This document shows, one piece after another, positions 55,740 to 64,000 of a DNA stretch of 64,000 nt. Every line of letters begins with the position of its first letter. Position 1 is the stretch's first letter. The DNA is from Geobacteraceae bacterium (GTDB taxonomy: Bacteria > Desulfobacterota > Desulfuromonadia > Geobacterales > Pseudopelobacteraceae). The stretch lies in contig JAAXTM010000003.1 in the NCBI GenBank assembly GCA_013336525.1, forward strand, positions 248,001 to 312,000. The letters run 5' to 3'. A model generated the notes under the pieces. It searched no databases. It was not told where the DNA came from and saw only the letters and a list, made by a program, of their open reading frames with translations. The position numbers and the translations under genes were made by a program.

Positions 55740-58241
55740 TCAACTCAGTATGTTATCGAGCGGAAGCGAAATACGGAACGTAGTACCGGTACGGTCGTCG
55801 CTTTCGACTGACAAAGTTCCGTGGTGCTCTTCGATGATGCGCTGGGTAATTGAGAGGCCGAGACCGGTTCCGGCCCCTTTGCGGGTAAAAAACGGCTCGA
55901 AGATCAGCGGCAGATCCTGCCGATGTATCCCCGGGCCGTTGTCATGAATGGCAACCGTGACGGCAGTGTCATTGCATTCGGTTGATATTGTAATGACACC
56001 ACCTGACTCAAGGACCTCCAGAGCATTTTTCAGGATATTAATCAGCGCCTGGCGTATCTTTTCCGGATCGAATCGGAACTGCGGCAACTGCGCATATGAG
56101 ACATTCACGGTAATACCCTTTTTCTCCGCCTGCCTCTGCATCAACAGCAGAATATCTTTCAAAATCTGTATGAGATCCCCCTCCCGAAAGGAAGTGCGCA
56201 CCGGTGAAGAGTAGTTGAGCAGTGCGCTGATTAGACGCTCCACCCGCTCAATTTCCGACAATGCCCTTGAAAGCATCCCCTTGTCTTCTGAACTAAATCC
56301 AGGTTTGTCATGCAGATCATCAAGCAGTAGAGAAATGCCGGTCAAAGGGTTGCGGACTTCGTGAGCAATGCCGGCTGAAAGCTTCCCAAGCGAAGCCAGA
56401 CGGTCCAGGCGCACTGTTTCTTCTCGCAAGCATTCCCGTTCCGTCTCGTTGCGCAGTGTTACTGTTAATCCCATTTCAGCGTTGTTGCCGATAGGAAACA
56501 GGCCTATATCGTAATATGTCATCTCGCCGTCAATCTGACGACTCAACGGTGCCCGTCCATATCCATGTTTTGTGTTCAGTGCTGTTTCTATTCGCGCGCA
56601 AACGTCAGGCCATGCGGCAAAGGCTTCACGATACTCCTTACCGAGACAGTCGGCATCGGAAAGAAGTTTTAAACCGACTCCGTTGATTGAGGTCATGACA
56701 CCTGCGGGTGAAATTGTAATAATTGCGCTGGAAATACTTTCCAGGATGCTGGTCTTGAAATTACGTTCATCAAGGATATCAATCCGTGAGCGCTGCAGTT
56801 CGTCTAACGTTGTCAAAAGACTGTTTTTACGGGTTTCCAGTTCATCTGCCATAAAATTAAACGTTCGGCCAAGCTCACCAATTTCATCTGTAGATGTAAC
56901 GGCCACCCGACTATGGATGTCTCCGTCTGCGAGTTTATGAGCCCCTTCGGTCAATTGCAGCAGAGGTCGCGTGATGCCGCGCGATAATCCCCATGCTGAA
57001 AAACCGGCCAGAACCGAGGTGATCAGAAGAATTATGCCGCTTCGTGTCCGGTGTTCGCCGAGCTGCTGGTTGACCAGGCGGCTCCCTTTTCTGGCGGCAT
57101 CCTGAAACTGATCAAGCTGAAATCCGATTGTAATGCCGCCGAAAACACCATGACGTGAATAATCGCCGCTGTCGTAGATGATAGGTGCGTACGCCATGAT
57201 TTTTTTTTCACCGCCAACGTTTGTTGTATCGACGAAACCTGCTTTCCGTTTTCTGATCTGATCGGCAACACGTGGGTAGTTTGGGTGTATAAAACCTGCA
57301 TGATCAAGATTGAACGGTATCCGCCCGCTGTCGATTTCCGGTTTGCCGGATGATTCAGAATATGGCGGAATCAGATGACCGCTTGAATCAAGGCCCCGAA
57401 TGTCCCAGTATTTCGGATGTGTGATGATCCACCCCTCATCATCAAACATGAAGGCGTAATTGCCGCTTTTGTATGAAGGAAACAGAGTGGAAAAGTTGTG
57501 ACCGGGGTCTATATGCTGAGTGAATTCCATCAAGTGACGGTGGTCGAGCGAAACCACAACCATGCCGTTAAAAGTACCTCTGTTGTCAAACAGTGCTGCA
57601 GCAAAGCGGATAACCCCCTGATATGACTTGCCGTCAAGGGCGTTTTCCGGCTCATCGGCGCCTTTCAGCTGATCCTGCTTCGAAATATGAAAGCCGGTGA
57701 CATGCGAAACATATATTTTACCCGGTTGGGTGCGAACTCTTCTGAAATAATCTTCCGTCAGAAATTCAGTGCGGGCGGGATCGGAAATGTTTTTCAGTTC
57801 TGATTCAGGGACGACAGCGCTATCCCTGATCACCAGCTTTTCCTGACCGGTTTTGTCAATCAGGGCAATACTGCTATAGAGAGGCACCTGCTCGCGTATT
57901 TCAAGCGGAGCTGATTTACTCCCTGTCCGGTACCATATTTCGCCACGTCTGCTTGCATAAAAGTTTAGCAGCGTTGCCTGATCCAGCTGTGAGCGGGAAA
58001 GAAAAATCAGGTCGTTCTCGCATTGCCGCAGAAAATCCGCCACGCTCTCAGCTACTTGAGATGCCCGCATCTGAAGCGATTCCGATGCCTGAATATGTGC
58101 CCTTTCTCCGATTTCAGAAGTAAGCCGTGTGCTGGTTGACTCCAGGTTTAAAAACAGGATCAATGAAGACGCTATCAATGGCAGCAGTGACAGGAGCAGC
58201 GTTATGACAAGGATTTTTTTAAAGAGTGTAAGGCGCGGCAT
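55740..58241 (-). CDS. membrane sensor histidine kinase (Cache-HAMP-PAS-HisKA)
   Basis: An 833-residue sensor. A membrane segment at about 10-32 (LVITLLLSLLPLIASSLILFL-like) leads to a large periplasmic Cache-type domain (about 40-385; YAFMFDDEGWIITHPKY). A second membrane segment at about 395-413 is followed by HAMP (about 415-470) and a PAS-like domain (about 500-590). The kinase core has phospho-accepting His627 (GIAHEVRNPLTGI) and an HATPase with NILKNALEV, HDNGPGI and GAGTGLGLSI. No response regulator is next to it. It converges with memo with 11 bases between stops. Confidence 0.93.
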   Translation of the reverse strand: MPRLTLFKKILVITLLLSLLPLIASSLILFLNLESTSTRLTSEIGERAHIQASESLQMRASQVAESVADFLRQCENDLIFLSRSQLDQATLLNFYASRRGEIWYRTGSKSAPLEIREQVPLYSSIALIDKTGQEKLVIRDSAVVPESELKNISDPARTEFLTEDYFRRVRTQPGKIYVSHVTGFHISKQDQLKGADEPENALDGKSYQGVIRFAAALFDNRGTFNGMVVVSLDHRHLMEFTQHIDPGHNFSTLFPSYKSGNYAFMFDDEGWIITHPKYWDIRGLDSSGHLIPPYSESSGKPEIDSGRIPFNLDHAGFIHPNYPRVADQIRKRKAGFVDTTNVGGEKKIMAYAPIIYDSGDYSRHGVFGGITIGFQLDQFQDAARKGSRLVNQQLGEHRTRSGIILLITSVLAGFSAWGLSRGITRPLLQLTEGAHKLADGDIHSRVAVTSTDEIGELGRTFNFMADELETRKNSLLTTLDELQRSRIDILDERNFKTSILESISSAIITISPAGVMTSINGVGLKLLSDADCLGKEYREAFAAWPDVCARIETALNTKHGYGRAPLSRQIDGEMTYYDIGLFPIGNNAEMGLTVTLRNETERECLREETVRLDRLASLGKLSAGIAHEVRNPLTGISLLLDDLHDKPGFSSEDKGMLSRALSEIERVERLISALLNYSSPVRTSFREGDLIQILKDILLLMQRQAEKKGITVNVSYAQLPQFRFDPEKIRQALINILKNALEVLESGGVITISTECNDTAVTVAIHDNGPGIHRQDLPLIFEPFFTRKGAGTGLGLSITQRIIEEHHGTLSVESDDRTGTTFRISLPLDNILS

Positions 58242-58383
58242 TCCAACTCCAATTGGTGCAATCCTAATTGTATTTCATTGCTTACAATGATACCTTGCAC
58301 AGGGTCAAGACATCTTTTCAAGAGCGGTCTGGCGTTGTCAGGCTGAAATAATATTTGCAATATTTACACGGCGGTAATTTTGT

Positions 58384-60225
58384 ATGGGCTATAAAAATTT
58401 GCAGGAATGTGTAGCTGATCTTCAGCAAAGAGATCAGCTTCTTAGGATTGATGTGCCGCTTGACCCGTATTTGGAGATCGGCGCATTGCAACGGCGTGTG
58501 TATCAGGCGGGAGGACCGGCGCTGCTTTTCACAAATGCGGTTGGCTGCCGTTTTCCACTTCTGGGCAACCTGTTTGGAACTCTTGAGCGCACCCGCTTCA
58601 TTTTCCGCGATACGCTTGATGATATCCGCCGGCTTGTAGAGCTTAAAATAAACCCTTTTTCACTGATCAAAAACCCGCTTGATATTATTAAAGCCCCTGT
58701 TGCTGCCTATCATCTTCTTCCAACTGTCAGGTCTGAAGCACCGGTTCTGGAATGTTCAACTACCCTGTCCGATCTGCCACAGATCGTTTCATGGCCCATG
58801 GATGGCGGTGCTTTTCTGACACTGCCGCAGGTGTACAGTGAAAGCCCGGCAGCGCCAGGTTTTGCCAAGTCCAATCTCGGCATGTACCGGATACAGATAT
58901 CAGGCAACAGCTATCAGCCAGACAAACAGGCCGGACTTCACTATCAGATTCATCGCGGTATCGGCGCTCACCATGCCGAAGCAATTGCGCGTGGAGACCT
59001 GCTGAGAGTCAACATTTTTCTTGGTGGGGCGCCAGCCATGACCGTAGCTGCTGTAATGCCACTGCCGGAAGGGATGCCGGAGATATCGTTTGCCGGCCTG
59101 TTGGCCGGACATCGCGTTCCGATGACCAGGGTTCCGGGGCATCTGCCGGTTTACTCTGAAGCTGATTTTTGCATCAGCGGCGTTGTCCATCCATCCAAAA
59201 CCCTGCCTGAAGGTCCTTTCGGTGACCACTTAGGCTATTACAGCCTGACTCACGAATTCCCTTTTATCGAGGTGGATGCGGTCTATCACCGGAGGGATGC
59301 CATTCTTCCTTTTACGACCGTTGGACGTCCGCCGCAGGAGGATACAAGTTTTGGAGCCTTCATACATGAACTGACCGGTCCGCTGATTCCGACCGTAGTG
59401 GCTGGTGTAAAGGAGGTGCATGCGGTAGACGCTGCCGGTGTTCACCCGCTCCTGCTGGCAATTGCCAGCGAACGTTATGTCCCGTATTCGGGCGTCCGCC
59501 AGCCGCAGGAACTGTTGACTGTTGCCAATGCCATACTAGGTCAGGGGCAACTATCTCTTGCAAAATACCTGTTCATTGCTGCTCAAGAGGATGCGCCGTC
59601 CCTCCATACGCATGACATTGCCGCATTTATTGGTCATATCCTGGAGCGAGCCGACTGGCGAACAAATCTGCATTTTCAGACCTCAACAACAATAGACACC
59701 CTTGACTATAGCGGTTCCGCTCTTAACGAGGGCTCTAAAGTGGTGGTCGCTGTCGCCGGTCCTGCGCGACAGAAACTGGCAACGGAAACGCCTGCCGGTC
59801 TTGAGCTGCCGCCAGGGTTCGGACCTGCAGCACTCTGCCTTCCGGGCATTCTTGCGATAAGCGCCCCCCCATCAACGCAGGGGAGGGGAGAGTGTGATCC
59901 GCTGCTTGATGAGTTCTGCCGTTTCTATCGCGACCGTGAAGCCTTTAAAGGTTTTCCGCTGGTTGTTATCTGCGACGACAGCCGTTTTTCGGCAGCGACA
60001 CTGAATAACTTCCTTTGGGTGACTTTTACCCGATCCAATCCGGCGACTGACATCTACGGCATTCGTCCCGAAAATCATGGCAGACATTGGGGGTGTAGCG
60101 GGTCATTGGTGATCGATGCCAGGATCAAGCCGTTCCATGCCCCGCCGCTCGTTGATGATCCGGCTGTAGAACGGAAACTTGATGCACTGGCAGCCCCTGG
60201 TGCTCCACTCCACGGGATTATCTGA
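58384..60225 (+). CDS. UbiD-family decarboxylase, menaquinone type
   Basis: A 613-residue prenylated-FMN-dependent decarboxylase. The long form starting NLQECVADLQQRDQLLRI fits the menaquinone-biosynthesis subfamily rather than E. coli UbiD. It has YRIQISGNSYQPDKQAGLHYQIHRGIG for the cofactor, an EGPFGDHLGYYS segment with catalytic Glu residues and KEVHAVDAAGVHPLLLAI. It probably acts in the futalosine menaquinone route, needed for anaerobic respiration; other aromatic substrates are possible. No UbiX gene is seen. ABC exporter genes follow almost directly. Confidence 0.86.
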   Translation: MGYKNLQECVADLQQRDQLLRIDVPLDPYLEIGALQRRVYQAGGPALLFTNAVGCRFPLLGNLFGTLERTRFIFRDTLDDIRRLVELKINPFSLIKNPLDIIKAPVAAYHLLPTVRSEAPVLECSTTLSDLPQIVSWPMDGGAFLTLPQVYSESPAAPGFAKSNLGMYRIQISGNSYQPDKQAGLHYQIHRGIGAHHAEAIARGDLLRVNIFLGGAPAMTVAAVMPLPEGMPEISFAGLLAGHRVPMTRVPGHLPVYSEADFCISGVVHPSKTLPEGPFGDHLGYYSLTHEFPFIEVDAVYHRRDAILPFTTVGRPPQEDTSFGAFIHELTGPLIPTVVAGVKEVHAVDAAGVHPLLLAIASERYVPYSGVRQPQELLTVANAILGQGQLSLAKYLFIAAQEDAPSLHTHDIAAFIGHILERADWRTNLHFQTSTTIDTLDYSGSALNEGSKVVVAVAGPARQKLATETPAGLELPPGFGPAALCLPGILAISAPPSTQGRGECDPLLDEFCRFYRDREAFKGFPLVVICDDSRFSAATLNNFLWVTFTRSNPATDIYGIRPENHGRHWGCSGSLVIDARIKPFHAPPLVDDPAVERKLDALAAPGAPLHGII

Positions 60226-60226
60226 T

Positions 60227-61159
60227 ATGGCGACCGCTGCAATAGTCACCCGCTCCCTTACTAAATCCTATGGTGAGCTTACCGCACTTGATTCTTTTGA
60301 TCTGGAAGTTGAGCATGGCTCCATCTTCGGCCTGCTCGGCCCCAACGGCGCCGGAAAGACAACACTGATCCGCATCCTGACTACACTCATGCGTCAGAGC
60401 AGCGGCGATGCTTCAATCGAAGGGCTGGATATTCTTCGTTCGGGGCGTGAAATCCGTTCGATGATCGGGGTGGTTTCTCAGGAGAACAGCCTCGATCGCT
60501 ATCTGACCGCCCGTGAAAACCTGGAGTTGCACGCCCGTCTGCACGGCATGGAAAAGAAGCTTTACAAGAGGCGGATTGATGACCTGCTTGAGCTCATGGG
60601 ATTGGCTGGCCGCCAGAAAGATTTCCCCGATACCTTTTCAGGCGGCATGCAGCGACGTCTGGTGATTGCCCGTGCACTGGTACATCAGCCTCAAGTACTG
60701 TTTCTTGACGAACCGACCACCGGACTCGATCCGCAATCGCGCCGCGCTGTGTGGGAATATGTCCGCTCCCTTGCCGGAAGCATGACAATTTTCCTGACGA
60801 CACACTATCTGGAAGAAGCTGAACAGCTCTGTGACAGGATCGCCATCATGGATCACGGGCGATTGATCGCAATCGGGAGTACTCAGGAGTTGAAAGATCG
60901 TTTGAGCGGTGCAACTGTCTACGAAATCGAGTTTGCCGGACAGGATGCTGACCACTATGCCGCACTGCTTGGTGCGATGCCATGTGTTATTGATCTCAAA
61001 CAGGTGGAAAACAAAATTGCGATAACACTGGAGTGTTGGGAGTGCCTATCTGAAATTGTCACAGCCCTGAATGGAGTCCCTGTGCGACGTATTTCACTCC
61101 AGGAACGAACCCTTGAAGACGTTTTTATCTCTTTAACCGGTCAGAAGGTGAGGGAATGA
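60227..61159 (+). CDS. ABC transporter ATP-binding protein (DrrA/NodI-like)
   Basis: A 310-residue ATPase. Walker A GPNGAGKT is at 38-45, signature FSGGMQRRL from 137, Walker B VLFLDEP at 157-163 and a switch His in LTTHYLEEA. The extra C-terminal 80 residues are typical of the DrrA/NodI exporters. The ATG at 60227 is one base after the UbiD stop, with the 4-base overlap to the permease downstream. Substrate unknown. Confidence 0.92.
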   Translation: MATAAIVTRSLTKSYGELTALDSFDLEVEHGSIFGLLGPNGAGKTTLIRILTTLMRQSSGDASIEGLDILRSGREIRSMIGVVSQENSLDRYLTARENLELHARLHGMEKKLYKRRIDDLLELMGLAGRQKDFPDTFSGGMQRRLVIARALVHQPQVLFLDEPTTGLDPQSRRAVWEYVRSLAGSMTIFLTTHYLEEAEQLCDRIAIMDHGRLIAIGSTQELKDRLSGATVYEIEFAGQDADHYAALLGAMPCVIDLKQVENKIAITLECWECLSEIVTALNGVPVRRISLQERTLEDVFISLTGQKVRE

Positions 61160-61914
61160 TGTTACGAGGTTCTCTGGCCATCTGGCAGCGCGACATGCTG
61201 ATTCTGCGCCGCAGCATTATTTCGGAACTTGTGGCGGTGGTTGCCTATCCGCTGACCATCTATCTGGCATTCGGTATCGGCATGCAGAGTTATATCGGTT
61301 TGGTGGATGGGGCGCCATACAGCATGTTTATTGCCCCAGGTCTTATCACTATGACCGCTGTCAGCGCCGCCTATAATGAAAGTGTCTGGAGCCTCTGGTT
61401 TCATCGCCGGGTTCAGTTTACAATCGAATCGTATCGTGTGACCCCGATTTCGGTGTCTGAAATTGTAATTGCCAAAATATTCACCGGGTTTACCCATGGC
61501 ATCATCAAGGGGTGTGCCGTCGGACTGGTAATCTTTACGATCACCCCTTTTCGTTTTCCGCTGGAGCATCTCCTGCAGTATCTGTTGTTTCTGATACCAG
61601 GTTCGGCGCTGTTCTCCTGTGCCGGGATCATCAGCGGTACGGTTATGGACAAACCTGAAACAATCGGCAAAGTTGAGGCGGTGCTTGTTATGCCGCTCAT
61701 CTTCATGTCCGGGCTTTTCTTTCCGCTCTCTTCCTATCCGCCCTCAGTTGTTTCCTGGGTGCGGGCATTGCCGACCACCGCGCTTTTTGAAGGTGCCCGC
61801 CGGGTGCTGGTTGCAGGGGATATGCAGTCACTGGCTGCGCTACAGGTTTCATTGTCGGCAATAGTTGCTTTTGTTGCAGCGGTTTGTATATTCCGCTATA
61901 AGATGTCGGAATAA
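61156..61914 (+). CDS. ABC-2 type permease (NodJ/DrrB-like)
   Basis: A 252-residue membrane protein with six hydrophobic segments (for example AVVAYPLTIYLAFGIGM, LLQYLLFLIPGSALFSCAGI, ALQVSLSAIVAFVAAVCIF). It carries the ABC-2 motif VMPLIFMSGLFFPLSSYP near 178-194. It overlaps the ATPase gene by 4 bases, so the pair makes one exporter. Substrate is unknown; a lipid or glycolipid role is only a guess from relatives. Confidence 0.9.
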   Translation: MMLRGSLAIWQRDMLILRRSIISELVAVVAYPLTIYLAFGIGMQSYIGLVDGAPYSMFIAPGLITMTAVSAAYNESVWSLWFHRRVQFTIESYRVTPISVSEIVIAKIFTGFTHGIIKGCAVGLVIFTITPFRFPLEHLLQYLLFLIPGSALFSCAGIISGTVMDKPETIGKVEAVLVMPLIFMSGLFFPLSSYPPSVVSWVRALPTTALFEGARRVLVAGDMQSLAALQVSLSAIVAFVAAVCIFRYKMSE

Positions 61915-61962
61915 TGCATTACCTTCTATTTGCACGGCGAAATAAATATTGGAGCGAATTTA

Positions 61963-63114
61963 ATGGCAATTCCAACAGATGATTCAACTGAAAAAACTTC
62001 AGTTTCAGCTGAAGTAACTATTGACGAAAATACTGAAACCCCTGTTCAGCCTGTTTCTGACGACGATCAGAAGGTGCCGGACGAAGGCACCGCTTCTGAG
62101 GATATTGCCATTGTATCCGGAGATACAGTCTCTTCCGATGATACAGAGCAGGTTCATGTCCGCAAAGAGGAAGTCATGGAACTTCTCGGCGGAACGGAGG
62201 CTCCGGAAAATGAAGAGCCTGAGATTGTGCCGGTTCAGGATACAGTGGGAGAAGACGACGTCACGGATTCTTTTAACAGTCTGCCGGATAATCCTGTAAT
62301 CCCGGAAGCAGCTGTCGAGCCTGAGAATGCTGCTGCAGAACATCCTGACTACGGTGTTGAATTGAAAATAATACAGGAATCTTTGCACGATTCATTGACC
62401 AATACTCAATCTATTTCATCGAAAATAGATGTCCTCTCCAGCAATACAGACGGGCTTTTAAAGCAGCTGAATGGTTTGTCGCTCAACTATGAGTTGCTGT
62501 CTGCAGAAATGGAAACGATCTCCTCTGACTCACATTCCAAAAGCGTACTTTCAAAAACTTTTCTGATTATCTCATCGGTAATTATTGCCCTGCTTGTTGT
62601 TTTTCAACTTTACATGTTTACCTCATTGATAAAAACTGAACGGCTGCAGAATGTGGCCGGTTCGGCGGTTATGGAAAATATAACCAGTCTCAACAAGAAA
62701 ATGGCTGAGTACGATAAGAATCTTACAAAGGCTTTGGAACATCCGCCTCAGCAGGAACATGTCCAGCCAAATCCGGCAGTTGCGGAAAATGGAGGCCATG
62801 AAATAGCTGCACATAAAGAGGCTGGCCCTGTAAGTGTCACGCCGGTGCTTGAAAAATTGAACAGGCTGAGAAATGGGCTTTCGGAGAAAAAGCTGATTAG
62901 AAAAGAGACCGGTGACTGGTTTGTTTACGGCAAGAAAAGTGAAGAATGCATATCAGATGTTGAAGTTATAGAAACCTTGAATCAGGCATACAGAAAGATT
63001 GGCAGATCCACCTCGCCAGGCATTCCCATGCCGGCACATAATGCACTCTGCATTTTGAAACCGGATGGAAAAGGGGGAACACAGGTTGTTATGACGAAGG
63101 ACTTTTTACCTTAG
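61963..63114 (+). CDS. membrane-anchored protein with acidic N-terminus and coiled coil
   Basis: I recognise no family in this 383-residue protein. Residues 1-140 are strongly acidic and Thr/Ser/Val-rich, probably disordered. A predicted coiled coil (about 145-190; QESLHDSLTNTQSISSKI) and one membrane segment (about 198-221, TFLIISSVIIALLVVFQLYMF) follow. A second helical linker and a C-terminal domain (about 285-383) with four cysteine-poor beta-like strands end it. The ATG at 61963 has TTGGAGCGA upstream. It lies 48 bases after the permease, so association with the exporter is possible but unproven. Confidence 0.72.
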   Translation: MAIPTDDSTEKTSVSAEVTIDENTETPVQPVSDDDQKVPDEGTASEDIAIVSGDTVSSDDTEQVHVRKEEVMELLGGTEAPENEEPEIVPVQDTVGEDDVTDSFNSLPDNPVIPEAAVEPENAAAEHPDYGVELKIIQESLHDSLTNTQSISSKIDVLSSNTDGLLKQLNGLSLNYELLSAEMETISSDSHSKSVLSKTFLIISSVIIALLVVFQLYMFTSLIKTERLQNVAGSAVMENITSLNKKMAEYDKNLTKALEHPPQQEHVQPNPAVAENGGHEIAAHKEAGPVSVTPVLEKLNRLRNGLSEKKLIRKETGDWFVYGKKSEECISDVEVIETLNQAYRKIGRSTSPGIPMPAHNALCILKPDGKGGTQVVMTKDFLP

Positions 63115-63142
63115 GCTCGTTACACAAGTTCTACTGAGTCCC

Positions 63143-64000
63143 TTAGGCGCGATACACAACTTTCCCCACCTTGTAGAAGCGACCCTTGATCTTGTTCCTG
63201 CCCAGGCAGGTCAGTGCCTGCTCTGCGCTTGACCGGACTATTGCTACATAAGCTTGGCAATCGAGCACATCGATCCTGCCGACTTCACTCCCCGCTATTC
63301 CTCCCTCACCGGTCAGTGCTCCAAGGATATCCCCCGGGCGCAGCTTGTTTTTGCGCCCGCCGTCGATGCAAAGTGATATCATCGGAGGTGTCAACGTCCC
63401 TCCTGCAGTCACCGTCAGCGATGCCAGTTCTCCGCGCACCATATTGCTGCCGGTACTGTTTTCGATCGCCTGTACCCGTCTGGCCTCATGCGCAGTCATC
63501 AGGCTCAATGCCAGTCCTTGTTCACCGGCTCTTCCGGTTCGGCCGATACGATGGGTATGAATCTCCGGGTTACGTGGTAACTCATAGTTGATAACGGCTG
63601 AAAGTTCCTTTATGTCGAGTCCGCGTGCGGCCACGTCTGTTGCCACCAGCACTGAAACGCTTTTGTTGGCAAAAAGCACCAGCACCTGATCGCGCTCCCG
63701 CTGCTCCAGATCACCATGGATAGCAAGCGCAGTGAAACCGCACTTGACCAGGGCAGCGACCACCTCCTGGCACTCCACTTTTGTGTTGCAGAAAACCAGG
63801 GTAGATTCCGGTCGATAATGTCCCAGGATTTTTACTACCGCCGCCGTTCTTTCGTTCGGGTCCACCTCGTAGAGAATCTGCTCAATAGCGTTTTCGTCAT
63901 GGGCTTCATCCACACTGACTTCGATCGGTCCGTGCTGGAACGTAGCACTAAGATCCATAATCGTGGCGGGGTAGGTGGCAGAAAAGAGCAGGGTCTGTTT
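63143..64000 (-). CDS. dbpA: DEAD-box RNA helicase, DbpA type (C-terminal part)
   Basis: The gene enters from the right edge; 285 C-terminal residues are seen. The SAT motif (LLFSAT) begins the visible part, then LVFCNTKVE, ATDVAARGLDI and HRIGRTGRAG complete the second RecA domain. The last 75 residues (GDILGALTGEGGI, VGRIDVLDCQAYVAI, KIKGRFYKVGKV) match the DbpA RNA-binding domain that recognises helix 92 of 23S rRNA. So a role in 50S assembly is likely. The first RecA domain, with Walker A and DEAD, is outside the window. Confidence 0.92.
   Translation of the reverse strand, partial: KQTLLFSATYPATIMDLSATFQHGPIEVSVDEAHDENAIEQILYEVDPNERTAAVVKILGHYRPESTLVFCNTKVECQEVVAALVKCGFTALAIHGDLEQRERDQVLVLFANKSVSVLVATDVAARGLDIKELSAVINYELPRNPEIHTHRIGRTGRAGEQGLALSLMTAHEARRVQAIENSTGSNMVRGELASLTVTAGGTLTPPMISLCIDGGRKNKLRPGDILGALTGEGGIAGSEVGRIDVLDCQAYVAIVRSSAEQALTCLGRNKIKGRFYKVGKVVYRA

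Overview
The window is a dense stretch of bacterial chromosome that looks like Desulfuromonadia / Geobacterales (a relative of Geobacter or Pelobacter). The reasons are protein-level resemblance and gene order: a class II (B12-dependent) ribonucleotide reductase, a YlxR-L7Ae fusion inside the rimP-nusA-infB operon, a DUF177-rpmF-plsX-fabH-fabD-fabG-acpP-fabF-rpiB-glyA block, a menaquinone-type UbiD decarboxylase and long multidomain sensor kinases. Base composition is close to balanced. About 63 protein genes and one tRNA can be supported, nearly all of them housekeeping. No CRISPR array, prophage, transposase gene or rRNA was seen. Genus-level assignment is an inference.

Layout. 1-7.6 kb: a truncated SulP anion transporter opposite an O-acetylhomoserine sulfhydrylase, then a queuosine-precursor pair (queD-queE) running with overlaps into an unknown gene and rlmD, then a TPR protein, an HU/IHF protein and a Ppx/GppA phosphatase. 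7.6-17.8 kb: malQ, then the phospholipid/fatty-acid cluster DUF177-rpmF-plsX-fabH-fabD-fabZ-fabG-acpP-fabF, then rpiB and glyA. fabZ sits inside this cluster. 17.8-23.6 kb: bioA, an NtrC-type regulator, a TPR protein, tRNA-Asp and nrdJ. nrdJ has a promoter carrying two NrdR-like boxes 32 bp apart. 23.8-33.4 kb: tandem structured repeats, a beta-helix protein, a class V aminotransferase and a PIN-PhoH ATPase, then tsaD-rsmA-rmuC-tsaC-like joined by 4-bp overlaps, a small membrane protein and a YihY protein, closed by a 119-bp inverted-repeat element.

33.4-41.4 kb: a lone sucA, then three genes (a receiver-like protein with one membrane segment, a LysM exported protein and a PilB/GspE-like ATPase) that may form an envelope-associated module. 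41.4-51.7 kb: the translation/RNA operon rimP-nusA-ylxR/L7Ae-infB-rbfA-nrnA-truB-rpsO-pnp, opened by a terminator-type hairpin just before rimP. 51.7-64 kb: a 166-bp inverted-repeat element, dut, trpS-scpA-scpB-memo, a large sensor kinase, a UbiD decarboxylase, a two-gene ABC exporter, an unknown membrane-anchored protein and a truncated DbpA-type RNA helicase.

The most unusual signals are non-coding: the NrdR-type double operator on nrdJ, three different small repeat/inverted-repeat elements, a heptamer array downstream of infB, and the hairpin with a possible competing fold in front of rimP-nusA. Among proteins, the YciO-like paralogue that keeps YrdC-type residues next to tsaD, the fabZ insertion and the 36.2-41.4 kb module deserve a second look. 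I saw nothing that amounts to a clearly new defence or mobile system.
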